Source: Bacteroidales bacterium (GTDB lineage Bacteria; Bacteroidota; Bacteroidia; Bacteroidales; JAFGUD01). From it: DNA of 32,297 bases. A model generated the notes under the pieces. It did no database searches. It saw only the letters and a list, made by a program, of their open reading frames with translations, and was not told the origin of the DNA. Of the stretch, positions 8,658 to 17,031 are shown piece by piece. The translations under genes were made by a program, and so were the position numbers. The stretch spans positions 1-32,297 of the forward strand of contig JAFGUD010000218.1 in NCBI GenBank assembly GCA_016938685.1, read 5' to 3'. Position 1 is the first letter of the stretch, and each line of letters starts with the position of its first letter.

Positions 8658-8679
8658 GACGAGTAATTAATTACTCGTC
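8658..8679. promoter_or_regulatory. Perfect 22-bp palindrome between susD and the SusE/F-like gene
   Basis: The half-site GACGAGTAATT is followed by its exact reverse complement AATTACTCGTC, and pairing extends further if one T is bulged (AAGT-TTGAC against GTCAACTT). No T-run follows in the direction of transcription, so it is unlikely to be a simple terminator. It could be an mRNA-stabilising or processing hairpin, or a protein-binding site. Confidence 0.6.
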
Positions 8680-8700
8680 AACTTATTAACTATTATTTTT

Positions 8701-10197
8701 TTAGTTAGCTAAATTTGGATTAGCATCGATAGCCCATTGAGGAATAGGGAAAACACATCTATCAGGAGAATCGTCAACATCTTTTTCCCACCAAGCATCG
8801 TTGAATTTACCAAAACGAATTAAATCCATTCTTCTTTGGGCTTCCCAAACAAATTCTTTACCTCTTTCTTCAAGAAGATCGTCAAGAGTTGCAGCATTGA
8901 TGTCAGATAATCCGGCACGTGAACGTATCATGTTAATGTACATATCGCCGGCACCGGCACCATTCATGCGAATTTGAGTTTCGGCTTTCATCAGAATAAC
9001 ATCAGCATATCTAAAAATTGGGAAATCGTTACTTAAATTATCAGTAGCTCCATTTGCAACTTCAAATTTCACAATTCGTACACCCGACATTCTAATTTCA
9101 ATAACAGAACTATTGGCAGCTGTCATTAAAAGAGCAGGAATATGAGGATCAAAATCCAATACGGCATTTCCCGCACCTTCGTCAATAATAACTTCACCGG
9201 TGTAAGAATATTGAGTATCAACTAAAAACATTTTAGCACGAAGATCATTTGCATCAAAAGAATTATAAAAATCTTCCATAATAGCATAACCGTTCCAAGG
9301 TTGAACAGTCATATTAAAAGTTAAATTACTTGCATAATGCAAAGTTCTCATGTGTAAATTAAAACCGGTATAAGTACTTTCGTCATACCCGATAGTAAAC
9401 ATATTTTCAGAAGAAGCTTCATTAGCCGTAACAAAAGGAGCCAAAGGATCACCTTCGAGCGAATAAACGCCCAGATTAATTATGCTATCAAGATAAATAT
9501 CAGCTTTTTCCCATTGAGGAGTTCCGGTATAAACTTCGGCATTAATATATAATTTAGCAAGAAGCATAAATGCCATACCACGAGTAACAGAATATTTACT
9601 TCCTGAAACAGGAATATCAGCATAAACACTTTCAATTTCATCAACAAGACTTTGCCAAATTACAGCCCTATCTTCTTTAACAGGCAGTTCAGGAGCATCA
9701 GCAAAAGAAGTTACATAAGGCACATCGCCATAATTATCAATAGCATTCCAGTAATAAAAACAACGCATTACTTTAGCTTTTGCCACAGTAATTATTGCTG
9801 CTTGGTTTCCCTCGTCGATAGCAGGTTGTAAAAATTCAATAAGTTTATTTGCTTCGTAACTGCCTTTATAAAAACGATACCACATAGCATTAACAGCTTC
9901 GATGTCGTTAGTCCAAGTATGTTGATGTAAAGCTCGCCATTTACCACCGTCGTCCCAGTCGTTTCCTCTGGTTGGAGCAGTAACTCCGTCGCCCGGAATT
10001 TCTTGAGCATACCAATAACCACCTACATCACAATAATCTTTAAGAGGTGCAAAAATTGGAATAGTCATTAAAGCAGCTTGTGTTTCATTCTCCGGATAAT
10101 CAGCCGAAGGAATCCTATCATATAATTGATCACCTAAATCAGTACAAGCCGGTAAAAGACTGATAAAAGCTATTGCTATAAAAATTATTTTTCTCAT
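8701..10197 (-). CDS. susD: SusD/RagB-family outer-membrane glycan-binding lipoprotein
   Basis: This 498-residue protein has a lipoprotein signal ending SLLPAC (C18). SusD proteins sit as a lid on the SusC barrel at the cell surface and capture oligosaccharides. Family marks are the N-terminal helical repeat region ('MWYRFYKGSYEANKLIEFL', about 106-124; 'VMRCFYYWNAIDNYGDVPYV', about 143-162) and the characteristic C-terminus: 'RGKEFVWEAQRRMDLIRFG' then 'PIPQWAIDANPNL'. The length is normal for the family. It follows susC with a 63-base gap containing a hairpin and precedes the SusE/F-like gene. The symbol is used in the family sense; identity with Bacteroides SusD is not implied. Starch or maltodextrin as ligand is inferred from the neighbouring amylases and phosphorylase. 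Confidence 0.93.
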   Translation of the reverse strand: MRKIIFIAIAFISLLPACTDLGDQLYDRIPSADYPENETQAALMTIPIFAPLKDYCDVGGYWYAQEIPGDGVTAPTRGNDWDDGGKWRALHQHTWTNDIEAVNAMWYRFYKGSYEANKLIEFLQPAIDEGNQAAIITVAKAKVMRCFYYWNAIDNYGDVPYVTSFADAPELPVKEDRAVIWQSLVDEIESVYADIPVSGSKYSVTRGMAFMLLAKLYINAEVYTGTPQWEKADIYLDSIINLGVYSLEGDPLAPFVTANEASSENMFTIGYDESTYTGFNLHMRTLHYASNLTFNMTVQPWNGYAIMEDFYNSFDANDLRAKMFLVDTQYSYTGEVIIDEGAGNAVLDFDPHIPALLMTAANSSVIEIRMSGVRIVKFEVANGATDNLSNDFPIFRYADVILMKAETQIRMNGAGAGDMYINMIRSRAGLSDINAATLDDLLEERGKEFVWEAQRRMDLIRFGKFNDAWWEKDVDDSPDRCVFPIPQWAIDANPNLAN

Positions 10198-10214
10198 ATT
10201 TTAATATTTATGAT

Positions 10215-10240
10215 AAAGAATATCAAATTTGACATTCTTT
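10215..10240. promoter_or_regulatory. 26-bp imperfect palindrome between susC and susD
   Basis: AAAGAATATCAAA is followed by TTTGACATTCTTT, giving a hairpin with a single mismatch (A against C). It begins 20 bases after the susC stop and ends 17 bases before the susD start. No T-run follows, so it is more like a processing or stability element than a terminator. A second palindrome sits at the next junction (8658-8679). Confidence 0.55.
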
Positions 10241-10260
10241 GGGTTTACAATTAAAAAAAT

Positions 10261-13203
10261 TTAAAATATAAAGTTTAATCCAGCTGTAAAAGATCTGGTT
10301 TTAGGATAAACATTATACTGATCAAGACCGAAAGAAAGTCCACTAAAGTTAATTTCAGGATCAATACCTGTATAATTAGTTAAAGTGTATAGATTATTAG
10401 CAGTCACATAAAATCTGATTTTTTTAACCCAAGCACTATTTTGAGTATTCAAAGAATATCCGAGAGTAATATTATCTAAGCGAATAAAACTACCATCTTC
10501 AAGATAATAGCTGTTAACAACCGGCGAATTATTTAAACCGGCGGCTTCGTCATCAAGAGCAGATCTTAAAACGTTTTCAGTTGGTAGCCATGTAGAGTTT
10601 CCATACATTAAACGAGTAACATTAAGCACATCAAAGCCATAAACTGCACGTCCGGAAAAACTAAAATCAATATTATCAAAAAAAGTGAAGTAGTTTGACC
10701 AACCAATAGTAAAATCAGGCAATGCACTACCAACAACTCTACGTTCAGCTTCTGTAACATCTCTGGTTACTCCACCGTTTTCCATGTAAAACAAAAACGC
10801 TCCATCATCGGCTATACCGGCATATTCGGGCATATAGAATGTTCCAATTTGGTATCCCTGAGCAACAACTTGTGTCCAATTTTCTTCGCCCACTAAACCG
10901 CGACCTGAAAGCCAGCCTACTTTCATTAACTCCCATTCATAATCGTCATTAGATAAAGAAATTACCTCTTGATTATTTTTAGAAAAAGTAGCTAAAGTTT
11001 TCCATTGAAAATTATTATTATCAATTAAAAAAGCTTGAACATTAAACTCAAACCCGGAATTTCTGATTGTTCCAACGTTGGCATAAGTTCTACTTACAGC
11101 GTTTGGAGGCACAGGAACTGAATATTCTGCTAACAAATCATAAGTTGTTTTGTCGTAATACTCAAAAGAACCAACAAATTTATTATTGAAAAAACCATAA
11201 TCAAGACCAATATTTAATTCTCTGTTTTCTTCCCATTTTAAGTTAGGGTTAGCATTATGAGAAGGCTCAAAATTGATAGCATCTTCGCCTGTTTCAGGAT
11301 TAGGAGCTGTTCCGGCAGGACCATAAGAAATAACATCTAGATAATTGCCAATTTCTTGATTTCCTGAAAAACCATATCCTGCTCTAATTTTAAAATCACT
11401 TATAAAGCCAACGTTATCCATAAAACTTTCGCGTTTTATATTCCAAGCAATAGAAGCAGAAGGAAATAACCCCCATTCATTATTTGCTCCAAATTTTGAA
11501 GAACCATCACGACGAACAGTTGCAGTTAAATAATATTTAGAATCATAATTATAAACTGCACGACCAAAAAACGAAATCAAACGATTGGTACCTTTCCACG
11601 AGCCAATATCACCTACAACAACTTTATTAAAAACAGCCATATTATTTATTCCTATAAGATCAGACAAAGGTTCTTTACCTTGTTGCCAAAAACCGTTATA
11701 ATCATCTTGTTGAAAAGAATATCCGGCAATAAAATCTAAGTTATTATTTCCAAAAGAATTTTTGTAATTTAAAGTAGTTTCAAGAACTCTTGTGCCATAG
11801 TTACTATAATTTAAACGACCATAACCTTCAGAAGTTGAACCTCTCACATAACTTGGCTCAAAATACTCAGAAAAATCATTATTTTTTGTATAACCAAAGT
11901 TAATACTCCAAACCAAACCATCAAAAATAGTTAAATCTGTTCTGATGTTAGCTAAATATTTTAATGCATCTCTATTGTTAGTAATTTGATTTACAAGTGC
12001 AACAGGATTGTAATAATTAAAATCCCGAGTTGTTTCATAATATGATCCATCATCGTTATAAATAGGATCGGTAGGGTTGCGTTGAAAGGCTTGATATAAA
12101 ATATCGTTATTACCATTTCCACCATAACTAATGTAATTATTTTGTTCAAAAGTTGCAGCTAAATTAGCCGAAATAACTAGATGGTCATTCAAAGCATGTT
12201 GCGACAAATTCATACGTACAATATCTCTTGATTTTTTACTTCCAATAATAACTCCTTTAAAATCAGAATGCGTAATTGAAGCTCTGTACGAAGTATTTGC
12301 ATCTCCTCCGGAATAAGAAACATTATGAGATTGCGACATACCTGTTCTGTAAATAGCATCTTGCCAGTCGGTGTTTGCTCCACCATCAATAAAATCTAAA
12401 TTATTGTCGGCAACATATTGTCTAAGCTCATCAGCCGAAAGTAAATCTAACCTATTAGCAACTTGATCAAACGACACATAACTGTTAACTTCAAAAATAG
12501 AAGCATTTTGAGCACCACGTTTTGTTGTAATGATAATTACACCATTAGCACCACGAGAGCCGTAAATTGCAGTAGAAGAAGCATCTTTTAAAACGTTGAA
12601 AGAAGCAATATCTTCAGGGGCAATAGTTGTAGGATCAACACCGGGAACACCGTCAACAACATACAAAGGTTCGGTACCTGAAACAAGCCCCGATGACCCT
12701 CTTATTTTTACAGAAAACCCTGAGTTTGGATCACCGCCTTGTTTGGTGATAACAACACCGGAAACTTTTCCTTGCAATGATTGAATAGGATCGGTAATTA
12801 CACCACGATCAAGATCATCACTACCCACTTGCGAAACAGCACCTGTTCGATCAGATTTTTTTTGTGTACCGTAACCAATAACAAGAACGTCTCCAATATC
12901 CTGATCTTCAGGTTGCATAGTAACATTAATAACATTAGAAGTAATTTCTATTTCTTGAGTTTCCATTCCCATCATAGAAAACACAAGAACTTCATCATCA
13001 TAGGATACAGCAATAGAATATCTGCCGTCTAAATCGGTAATAGTGGCATTAGAAGTACCTTTTGCCAAAACAGTAATACCAGGAACAGACGCACCTAAAT
13101 GATCTGTAACCGTTCCGGTAATTATTTTTTGTGAATAAACCGAACCTGCTGTTAAAAATAAAATCAACAACAAGCCAATTAAACTGGTTAATTTTGCTCT
13201 CAT
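10261..13203 (-). CDS. susC: SusC/RagA-family TonB-dependent outer-membrane oligosaccharide transporter
   Basis: This 980-residue protein imports glycans through the outer membrane using TonB energy. It has a signal peptide (about 1-24, ending SVYSQ), then a carboxypeptidase-regulatory-like domain (27-100, 'ITGTVTDHLGASVPGITV'), a TonB-box region (about 104-112, 'DVLVIGYG') and a plug domain (about 115-230) with the SusC signatures 'LYVVDGVPG' (180-188) and 'NVLKDASSTAIYGSRGANG' (203-221). The remainder is the beta-barrel, ending in the aromatic 'FTAGLNFIF'. Length and order are typical. It is the first gene of the susCDE unit. A LacI-type operator lies about 120 bases upstream in the divergent region shared with the regulator gene. 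The symbol is in the family sense. Confidence 0.95.
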   Translation of the reverse strand: MRAKLTSLIGLLLILFLTAGSVYSQKIITGTVTDHLGASVPGITVLAKGTSNATITDLDGRYSIAVSYDDEVLVFSMMGMETQEIEITSNVINVTMQPEDQDIGDVLVIGYGTQKKSDRTGAVSQVGSDDLDRGVITDPIQSLQGKVSGVVITKQGGDPNSGFSVKIRGSSGLVSGTEPLYVVDGVPGVDPTTIAPEDIASFNVLKDASSTAIYGSRGANGVIIITTKRGAQNASIFEVNSYVSFDQVANRLDLLSADELRQYVADNNLDFIDGGANTDWQDAIYRTGMSQSHNVSYSGGDANTSYRASITHSDFKGVIIGSKKSRDIVRMNLSQHALNDHLVISANLAATFEQNNYISYGGNGNNDILYQAFQRNPTDPIYNDDGSYYETTRDFNYYNPVALVNQITNNRDALKYLANIRTDLTIFDGLVWSINFGYTKNNDFSEYFEPSYVRGSTSEGYGRLNYSNYGTRVLETTLNYKNSFGNNNLDFIAGYSFQQDDYNGFWQQGKEPLSDLIGINNMAVFNKVVVGDIGSWKGTNRLISFFGRAVYNYDSKYYLTATVRRDGSSKFGANNEWGLFPSASIAWNIKRESFMDNVGFISDFKIRAGYGFSGNQEIGNYLDVISYGPAGTAPNPETGEDAINFEPSHNANPNLKWEENRELNIGLDYGFFNNKFVGSFEYYDKTTYDLLAEYSVPVPPNAVSRTYANVGTIRNSGFEFNVQAFLIDNNNFQWKTLATFSKNNQEVISLSNDDYEWELMKVGWLSGRGLVGEENWTQVVAQGYQIGTFYMPEYAGIADDGAFLFYMENGGVTRDVTEAERRVVGSALPDFTIGWSNYFTFFDNIDFSFSGRAVYGFDVLNVTRLMYGNSTWLPTENVLRSALDDEAAGLNNSPVVNSYYLEDGSFIRLDNITLGYSLNTQNSAWVKKIRFYVTANNLYTLTNYTGIDPEINFSGLSFGLDQYNVYPKTRSFTAGLNFIF

Positions 13204-13254
13204 AAAATTATTTTTTTTAGTGAAAATTTAAGGCTTTTTTTCTTTTCATCTCTA

Positions 13255-13262
13255 CAAATTTA
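13255..13262 (-). promoter_or_regulatory. Putative -7 element of the susC promoter
   Basis: TAAATTTG on the minus strand is an exact match to the Bacteroidota TAnnTTTG element, about 50 bases upstream of the susC start. No TTG is visible at the expected -33 distance, which would fit a promoter that needs an activator. The LacI-type palindrome lies about 60-75 bases further upstream. Confidence 0.4.
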
Positions 13263-13319
13263 AGTTAAGTTTAGTTAAATATTAAATTTAATTAACATTT
13301 TTTTAACGAAATCGAATCC

Positions 13320-13331
13320 GCAAACGTTTGC
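13320..13331. promoter_or_regulatory. LacI-family operator (GCAAACGTTTGC)
   Basis: A perfect 12-bp palindrome with a central CpG, the same core as the PurR/LacI-type operator, lies between the divergent susC and LacI-type regulator genes. The regulator's hinge keeps the Ala-x-x-Leu that intercalates at the central CpG in LacI proteins. The TTTG at 13327-13330 could double as a -33 element of the regulator gene. A weaker AACGTT core lies at 13381-13386. Confidence 0.75.
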
Positions 13332-13407
13332 AAATTACATTTTTTTTTTCTTTCTTTAACAATCTTTTTAAAGTGAAAAAAACGTTAATCTTTTAACATC
13401 TTTCTTA

Positions 13408-14439
13408 ATGGTACATAGAGCAACAATTAAAGATATTGCAAAAAAAATAGGAATTTCTCCTTCCACCGTTTCAAGAGCATTAAAAAACCACCCTGACATT
13501 AGTGAAAAGACAAAAAAAGCCGTTATAGAGCTTGCCGAAAAACTGAAATACAGGCCCAATCAGTTAGCTCTAAATTTAAGGAAAAACCAGAACAACACGA
13601 TTGGTGTAATAATTCCTCAAATAGTTCATTATTTTTTTTCGTCTATAATCAGCGGAATCGAAGATTACACATCTAAGAAAGGATATAATGTAATTTTAAC
13701 CCAATCAAACGAAAAATTTCAAAAAGAAATTGACAACACTAATACACTAATTAACACAGGAGTTGCAGGAATATTAATTTCCAGAACGAAAGAAACAACA
13801 AGTTTTGAACATTTTAAAAAGCTATTAAATTACGATATTCCTGTTGTTTTTTTTGACAGAATTTGTCCAACATTAAAAACAGATAAAGTAATTGTAAATG
13901 ATGAATATGCAGCCTTTATAGGCGTAGAACATTTAATTAAATCGGGGTGTAAAAAAATCATACATTTTAAAGGTCCTGAAAATTTATCAATTTCTATAAA
14001 AAGACAAACCGGTTACCTTGAAGCTTTAAGAGAATATAAATTAAAGCGAAATAACGATTTTATTATTCGTTGTGATAGTTACGAAGACGCAAAAATAGAA
14101 ACTCAAAAACTTATTGATAAAAAAATTGATTTTGATGGAATTTTTACCGTAAACGACGACACAGCTGCCGGTGCAATAGAAGCACTAGTAAAAAACGGTG
14201 TTAAAATACCCTCGGAAGTTTCAATAATGGGTTACTCTAACGATTTAATTTCCCAAATTACAAATCCAAAACTATCAACTGTTGAACAATCAGGTTACGA
14301 AATGGGCTACACATCTGCAAAACTTCTAATAGAAAGAATAGAGAGCGAGAAAACTATTCGACCACGTACCGAAGTAGTATCCGTAAAATTAGTTCTACGA
14401 GAAAGCACTAAGCCGATTAACATACCATCAGAGAACTAA
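13408..14439 (+). CDS. LacI-family transcriptional regulator of the maltose/starch locus
   Basis: This 343-residue regulator has an N-terminal helix-turn-helix (residues 6-31, 'TIKDIAKKIGISPSTVSRAL'), a hinge 'PNQLALNLRKN' (50-60) with A54 and L57 at the LacI hinge positions, and a periplasmic-binding-protein-like effector domain starting at 'TIGVIIPQIVHYFFSSIISG'. It is transcribed divergently from susC and upstream of the carrier and pgmB genes, and a matching palindrome lies in the shared intergenic region. It therefore probably controls the whole locus and itself in response to maltose or a related sugar (inference). Bacteroides SusR is a different kind of regulator, so this locus uses LacI-type control instead. 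The ATG at 13408 is chosen because it places the HTH at the normal distance from the N-terminus. Confidence 0.92.
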   Translation: MVHRATIKDIAKKIGISPSTVSRALKNHPDISEKTKKAVIELAEKLKYRPNQLALNLRKNQNNTIGVIIPQIVHYFFSSIISGIEDYTSKKGYNVILTQSNEKFQKEIDNTNTLINTGVAGILISRTKETTSFEHFKKLLNYDIPVVFFDRICPTLKTDKVIVNDEYAAFIGVEHLIKSGCKKIIHFKGPENLSISIKRQTGYLEALREYKLKRNNDFIIRCDSYEDAKIETQKLIDKKIDFDGIFTVNDDTAAGAIEALVKNGVKIPSEVSIMGYSNDLISQITNPKLSTVEQSGYEMGYTSAKLLIERIESEKTIRPRTEVVSVKLVLRESTKPINIPSEN

Positions 14440-14506
14440 AAAAAAATATAATTTTACAATACACATATTACATTTATTGAGAAAAATTAAGATCATTGAA
14501 AAAAAA

Positions 14507-14537
14507 TTTGCCATTTAATAAAAATAATGTAATTTTA
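14507..14537 (+). promoter_or_regulatory. Putative promoter of the carrier gene
   Basis: TTTG (14507-14510) is followed after 19 bases by TAATTTTA (14530-14537), one base from TAnnTTTG. The inferred leader is about 100 bases. It contains an imperfect hairpin, TGCTGCAA / TTGTAGCA with a 4-base loop, at 14588-14607. Confidence 0.45.
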
Positions 14538-14587
14538 CGGCAACAATACGGCTTTTCATTTTTCTTTTTATCATCAAACAAATAAAC

Positions 14588-14607
14588 TGCTGCAAATAAT
14601 TGTAGCA
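14588..14607 (+). promoter_or_regulatory. Hairpin in the carrier gene leader
   Basis: TGCTGCAA, loop ATAA, TTGTAGCA: 8-bp arms with one mismatch, ending 36 bases before the carrier ATG. It may be a leader hairpin or a regulator site; there is no functional evidence. Confidence 0.35.
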
Positions 14608-14643
14608 CAATACTTTATGCACTACTATTAAACTAAATTAACG

Positions 14644-16146
14644 ATGAAAAAACCAAAATTAAGTTTTTGGCAAATTTGGAATATGAGCTTCGGATTTTTC
14701 GGAATTCAATTCGGATTTGCCCTTCAAAATGCTAACGTAAGTCGTATTTTTGAAACACTTGGAGCAGATTTGGACAAAATACCTATTTTGTGGATTGCTG
14801 CACCAATAACAGGATTATTGATTCAACCAATTATTGGATATTTTAGCGACAGAACATGGTGTAAACTTGGCCGAAGAAGACCATATTTTTTAATCGGTGC
14901 TATATTAGCTTCATTAGCTTTATTTGTTATGCCACATTCACCTGTACTATGGGTGGCTGCCGGAATGCTTTGGATAATGGACGCATCAATTAATATTTCA
15001 ATGGAACCTTTTAGAGCCTTTGTTGGCGACATGCTACCGAGCGAACAAAGAACAATGGGGTTTTCTATGCAAAGTTTTTTTATTGGAACCGGAGCAGTAA
15101 TAGCTTCTTCTTTACCATGGTTGCTCACAAAATTTGGTGTTCCTAATACTGCCGCTGAAGGAGTTATTCCGCCATCTGTTAAGATTTCATTTTATGCAGG
15201 TGCGGCAATTTTTATTTCAGCCGTTATATGGACTGTTTTTTCCACAAAAGAATACTCCCCTGAACAACTTGCAAAATACAACGAAGAACAAGCAGACGCA
15301 GAATGCGAAAGAGAAGAAAAAATTGACACGAAAAAAGAAACCTCTTTATCAACAAAAATTGGTCTATTTTCTTCAATTCTCGGTATAGTTGCAACTCTAA
15401 TAATCTATTTTTTTACTAAAGCCAAAGGAGAAGTTTACATTTTTTCATTAGGTTTATTAGTATTCGGATTGTTAGAAATTTTAGTTGGTTACCTTCTAAT
15501 AAATAAAGGTAACACTAAAAATGGGCTATCCGAAGTATTAATTGACTTGAACAATATGCCTAAAACAATGCGTCAATTAGCTGTAGTTCAATTTTTTTCA
15601 TGGTTTGCCCTTTTTGCAATGTGGATTTATTCAACTCCGGCTATTACTGAAAACGTTTTTGGTGCAACAGACCCTACAACTAAAGCTTACAACGATGGAG
15701 CCGACTGGGTTGGTGTTTGTTTTGCCGTTTACAACGGAGCTGCCGCTATTTTAGCTTTTTTACTTATGTTTTTAGCAAAAAAAACAAACAGAAAAACAAC
15801 TCATGCAATATCTCTATTTGTTGGTAGTATAAGTTTTATTTCTATTTTCTTTATTAAAGATCCAAACCTATTATTAGTTTCTTTTGTTGGAATTGGTTTA
15901 GTATGGGCTAGTATATTAGCAATGCCTTATGCAATTTTAACGGGTTCTTTACCCTCTAAAAAAATGGGGACTTACATGGGAATATTTAACTTTTTTATAG
16001 TAATCCCTCAAATTTTAGCAGCAAGTATTTTGGGTTTCTTTGTAAAAAATCTTTTTAACGAAAAAGCAATTTATGCTCTACTTCTTGGTGGCGTTTCATT
16101 TATGATTGCAGCAATTTCAGTGCTTTTTGTTGAAGACAAACATTAA
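14644..16146 (+). CDS. MFS sugar (maltose-type) permease, SLC45/sucrose-transporter-like
   Basis: This 500-residue inner-membrane carrier has about 12 hydrophobic segments. The loop after the second segment reads 'GYFSDRTWCKLGRRRPY' (65-81), the hallmark of the GPH/SLC45 glucoside transporter group, and the N-terminus 'LSFWQIWNMSFGFFGIQFGFALQNANVSRI' is typical of Bacteroidota members annotated as maltose carriers. A charged cytoplasmic loop at about 205-242 ('EEQADAECEREEKIDTKKE') separates the two halves. The likely role is proton-coupled uptake of maltose or short maltodextrins from the periplasm for the GH65 phosphorylase. It lies between the LacI-type regulator and pgmB, with a putative promoter 107 bases upstream. 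Family is secure; the sugar is inferred from context. Confidence 0.88.
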   Translation: MKKPKLSFWQIWNMSFGFFGIQFGFALQNANVSRIFETLGADLDKIPILWIAAPITGLLIQPIIGYFSDRTWCKLGRRRPYFLIGAILASLALFVMPHSPVLWVAAGMLWIMDASINISMEPFRAFVGDMLPSEQRTMGFSMQSFFIGTGAVIASSLPWLLTKFGVPNTAAEGVIPPSVKISFYAGAAIFISAVIWTVFSTKEYSPEQLAKYNEEQADAECEREEKIDTKKETSLSTKIGLFSSILGIVATLIIYFFTKAKGEVYIFSLGLLVFGLLEILVGYLLINKGNTKNGLSEVLIDLNNMPKTMRQLAVVQFFSWFALFAMWIYSTPAITENVFGATDPTTKAYNDGADWVGVCFAVYNGAAAILAFLLMFLAKKTNRKTTHAISLFVGSISFISIFFIKDPNLLLVSFVGIGLVWASILAMPYAILTGSLPSKKMGTYMGIFNFFIVIPQILAASILGFFVKNLFNEKAIYALLLGGVSFMIAAISVLFVEDKH

Positions 16147-16165
16147 AAAAGTCAAACTGTAATCT

Positions 16166-16194
16166 GTTAACTAACATACAGTTAACCGGTTAAC
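16166..16194. promoter_or_regulatory. GTTAAC cluster with a perfect 14-bp palindrome upstream of pgmB
   Basis: GTTAAC occurs at 16166-16171, 16181-16186 and 16189-16194. The last two form the perfect palindrome GTTAACCGGTTAAC (16181-16194), whose AACCGGTT core has the central CpG of LacI-family operators. It may be a second regulator site in the 120-base gap between the carrier and pgmB. Confidence 0.45.
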
Positions 16195-16266
16195 CTATTA
16201 ATAGTATGAAAATCATCAAGTAGTTAGATTATTAAAAAATTACAACTCGAAAAACTTAAAATACTT

Positions 16267-16926
16267 ATGATTGAAGCATTAATTTTTGATTTAGACGGTG
16301 TGATAGTTGACACTGCAAAATTTCACTACATTGCCTGGAAAGAATTAGCAAATAGCCTTGGTTTTAATTTTACCGAAGAAGATAATGAAAGATTAAAAGG
16401 CGTAAGCAGAATGCGTTCTCTTGATATTTTGCTTGAAATTGGAGGTTTAGAATTTGACACTAAAAAAAAAGTTGAACTTGCAACATCAAAAAATAATAAT
16501 TATGTCAAACTAATAAACACGTTAACACATAAAGACCTTTTGCCAGGAGTTTTAATTTTTATGAATGCAGCCAAAACTGCAGATAAAAAAATAGCACTTG
16601 GATCCGCAAGTAAAAATGCAAAACAAATACTAAAAAGCACCAATTTACTTAATTTTTTTGATGCTATTGTTGACGGTAACGAAGTTTCTAAAGCAAAACC
16701 CGACCCCGAAGTTTTTCTAAAGGCAGCAGAATTATTAAAAGTAAATCCACAAAATTGCATTGTATTTGAAGATGCACAAGCTGGCATTGAAGCCGCAAAA
16801 AATGCAAAGATGCATGTTATAGGCGTAGATAAAAAAAACACCTTAACGGCTTGCGACTTTAAAATAAAAACATTTGAAAAAACAGACTTTTTTAATATTA
16901 TTTCGAAAATTGATTTACATAATTAA
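16267..16926 (+). CDS. pgmB: Beta-phosphoglucomutase (HAD superfamily)
   Basis: This 219-residue cytoplasmic enzyme interconverts beta-glucose-1-phosphate and glucose-6-phosphate. All positions known to matter in the Lactococcus enzyme can be seen: D8 and D10 (FDLDGVIVDT), T16, H20, K44-G45 and R48 in LKGVSR, S113 and K116 in GSASKN, K144 in SKAKPDP, and E168-D169 in VFEDAQAG. The helical cap occupies roughly residues 15-90. It takes the product of the GH65 phosphorylase, which ties the plus-strand genes to the minus-strand unit. It lies 120 bases after the carrier gene and may share its transcript, though the intervening GTTAAC palindrome could give separate control. Length is normal for the family. 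Confidence 0.95.
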   Translation: MIEALIFDLDGVIVDTAKFHYIAWKELANSLGFNFTEEDNERLKGVSRMRSLDILLEIGGLEFDTKKKVELATSKNNNYVKLINTLTHKDLLPGVLIFMNAAKTADKKIALGSASKNAKQILKSTNLLNFFDAIVDGNEVSKAKPDPEVFLKAAELLKVNPQNCIVFEDAQAGIEAAKNAKMHVIGVDKKNTLTACDFKIKTFEKTDFFNIISKIDLHN

Positions 16927-17023
16927 AAAAAAACACAATAAACTGATAGGTGTTAACAATTAAAACAAGCAATAAAATTTCAAAAAAAATTGACTACAAT
17001 CACTAAATTTCAAAAATAATTTA

Positions 17024-17031
17024 TATTTTTG
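17024..17031 (+). promoter_or_regulatory. Putative -7 element of the Crp/Fnr gene
   Basis: TATTTTTG exactly matches TAnnTTTG and lies 15 bases before the ATG at 17047. No good -33 TTG is seen at the usual spacing. An upstream in-frame TTG (17029) falls inside this element, which argues against that codon as the start. Confidence 0.4.

Noticed and set aside
8658-8679. Palindrome as a rho-independent terminator
   Set aside because: No T-run follows on the transcribed strand, and the SusE/F-like gene downstream has no separate promoter visible.
12596-13032. Two plus-strand frames antisense to susC
   Set aside because: They lie wholly antisense to the conserved plug and carboxypeptidase-like region of susC and have no recognisable protein features.
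15134-15388. Plus-strand frame inside the carrier gene
   Set aside because: Out-of-frame shadow of the well-supported MFS gene, with low-complexity Lys/Gln-rich translation and no start context.
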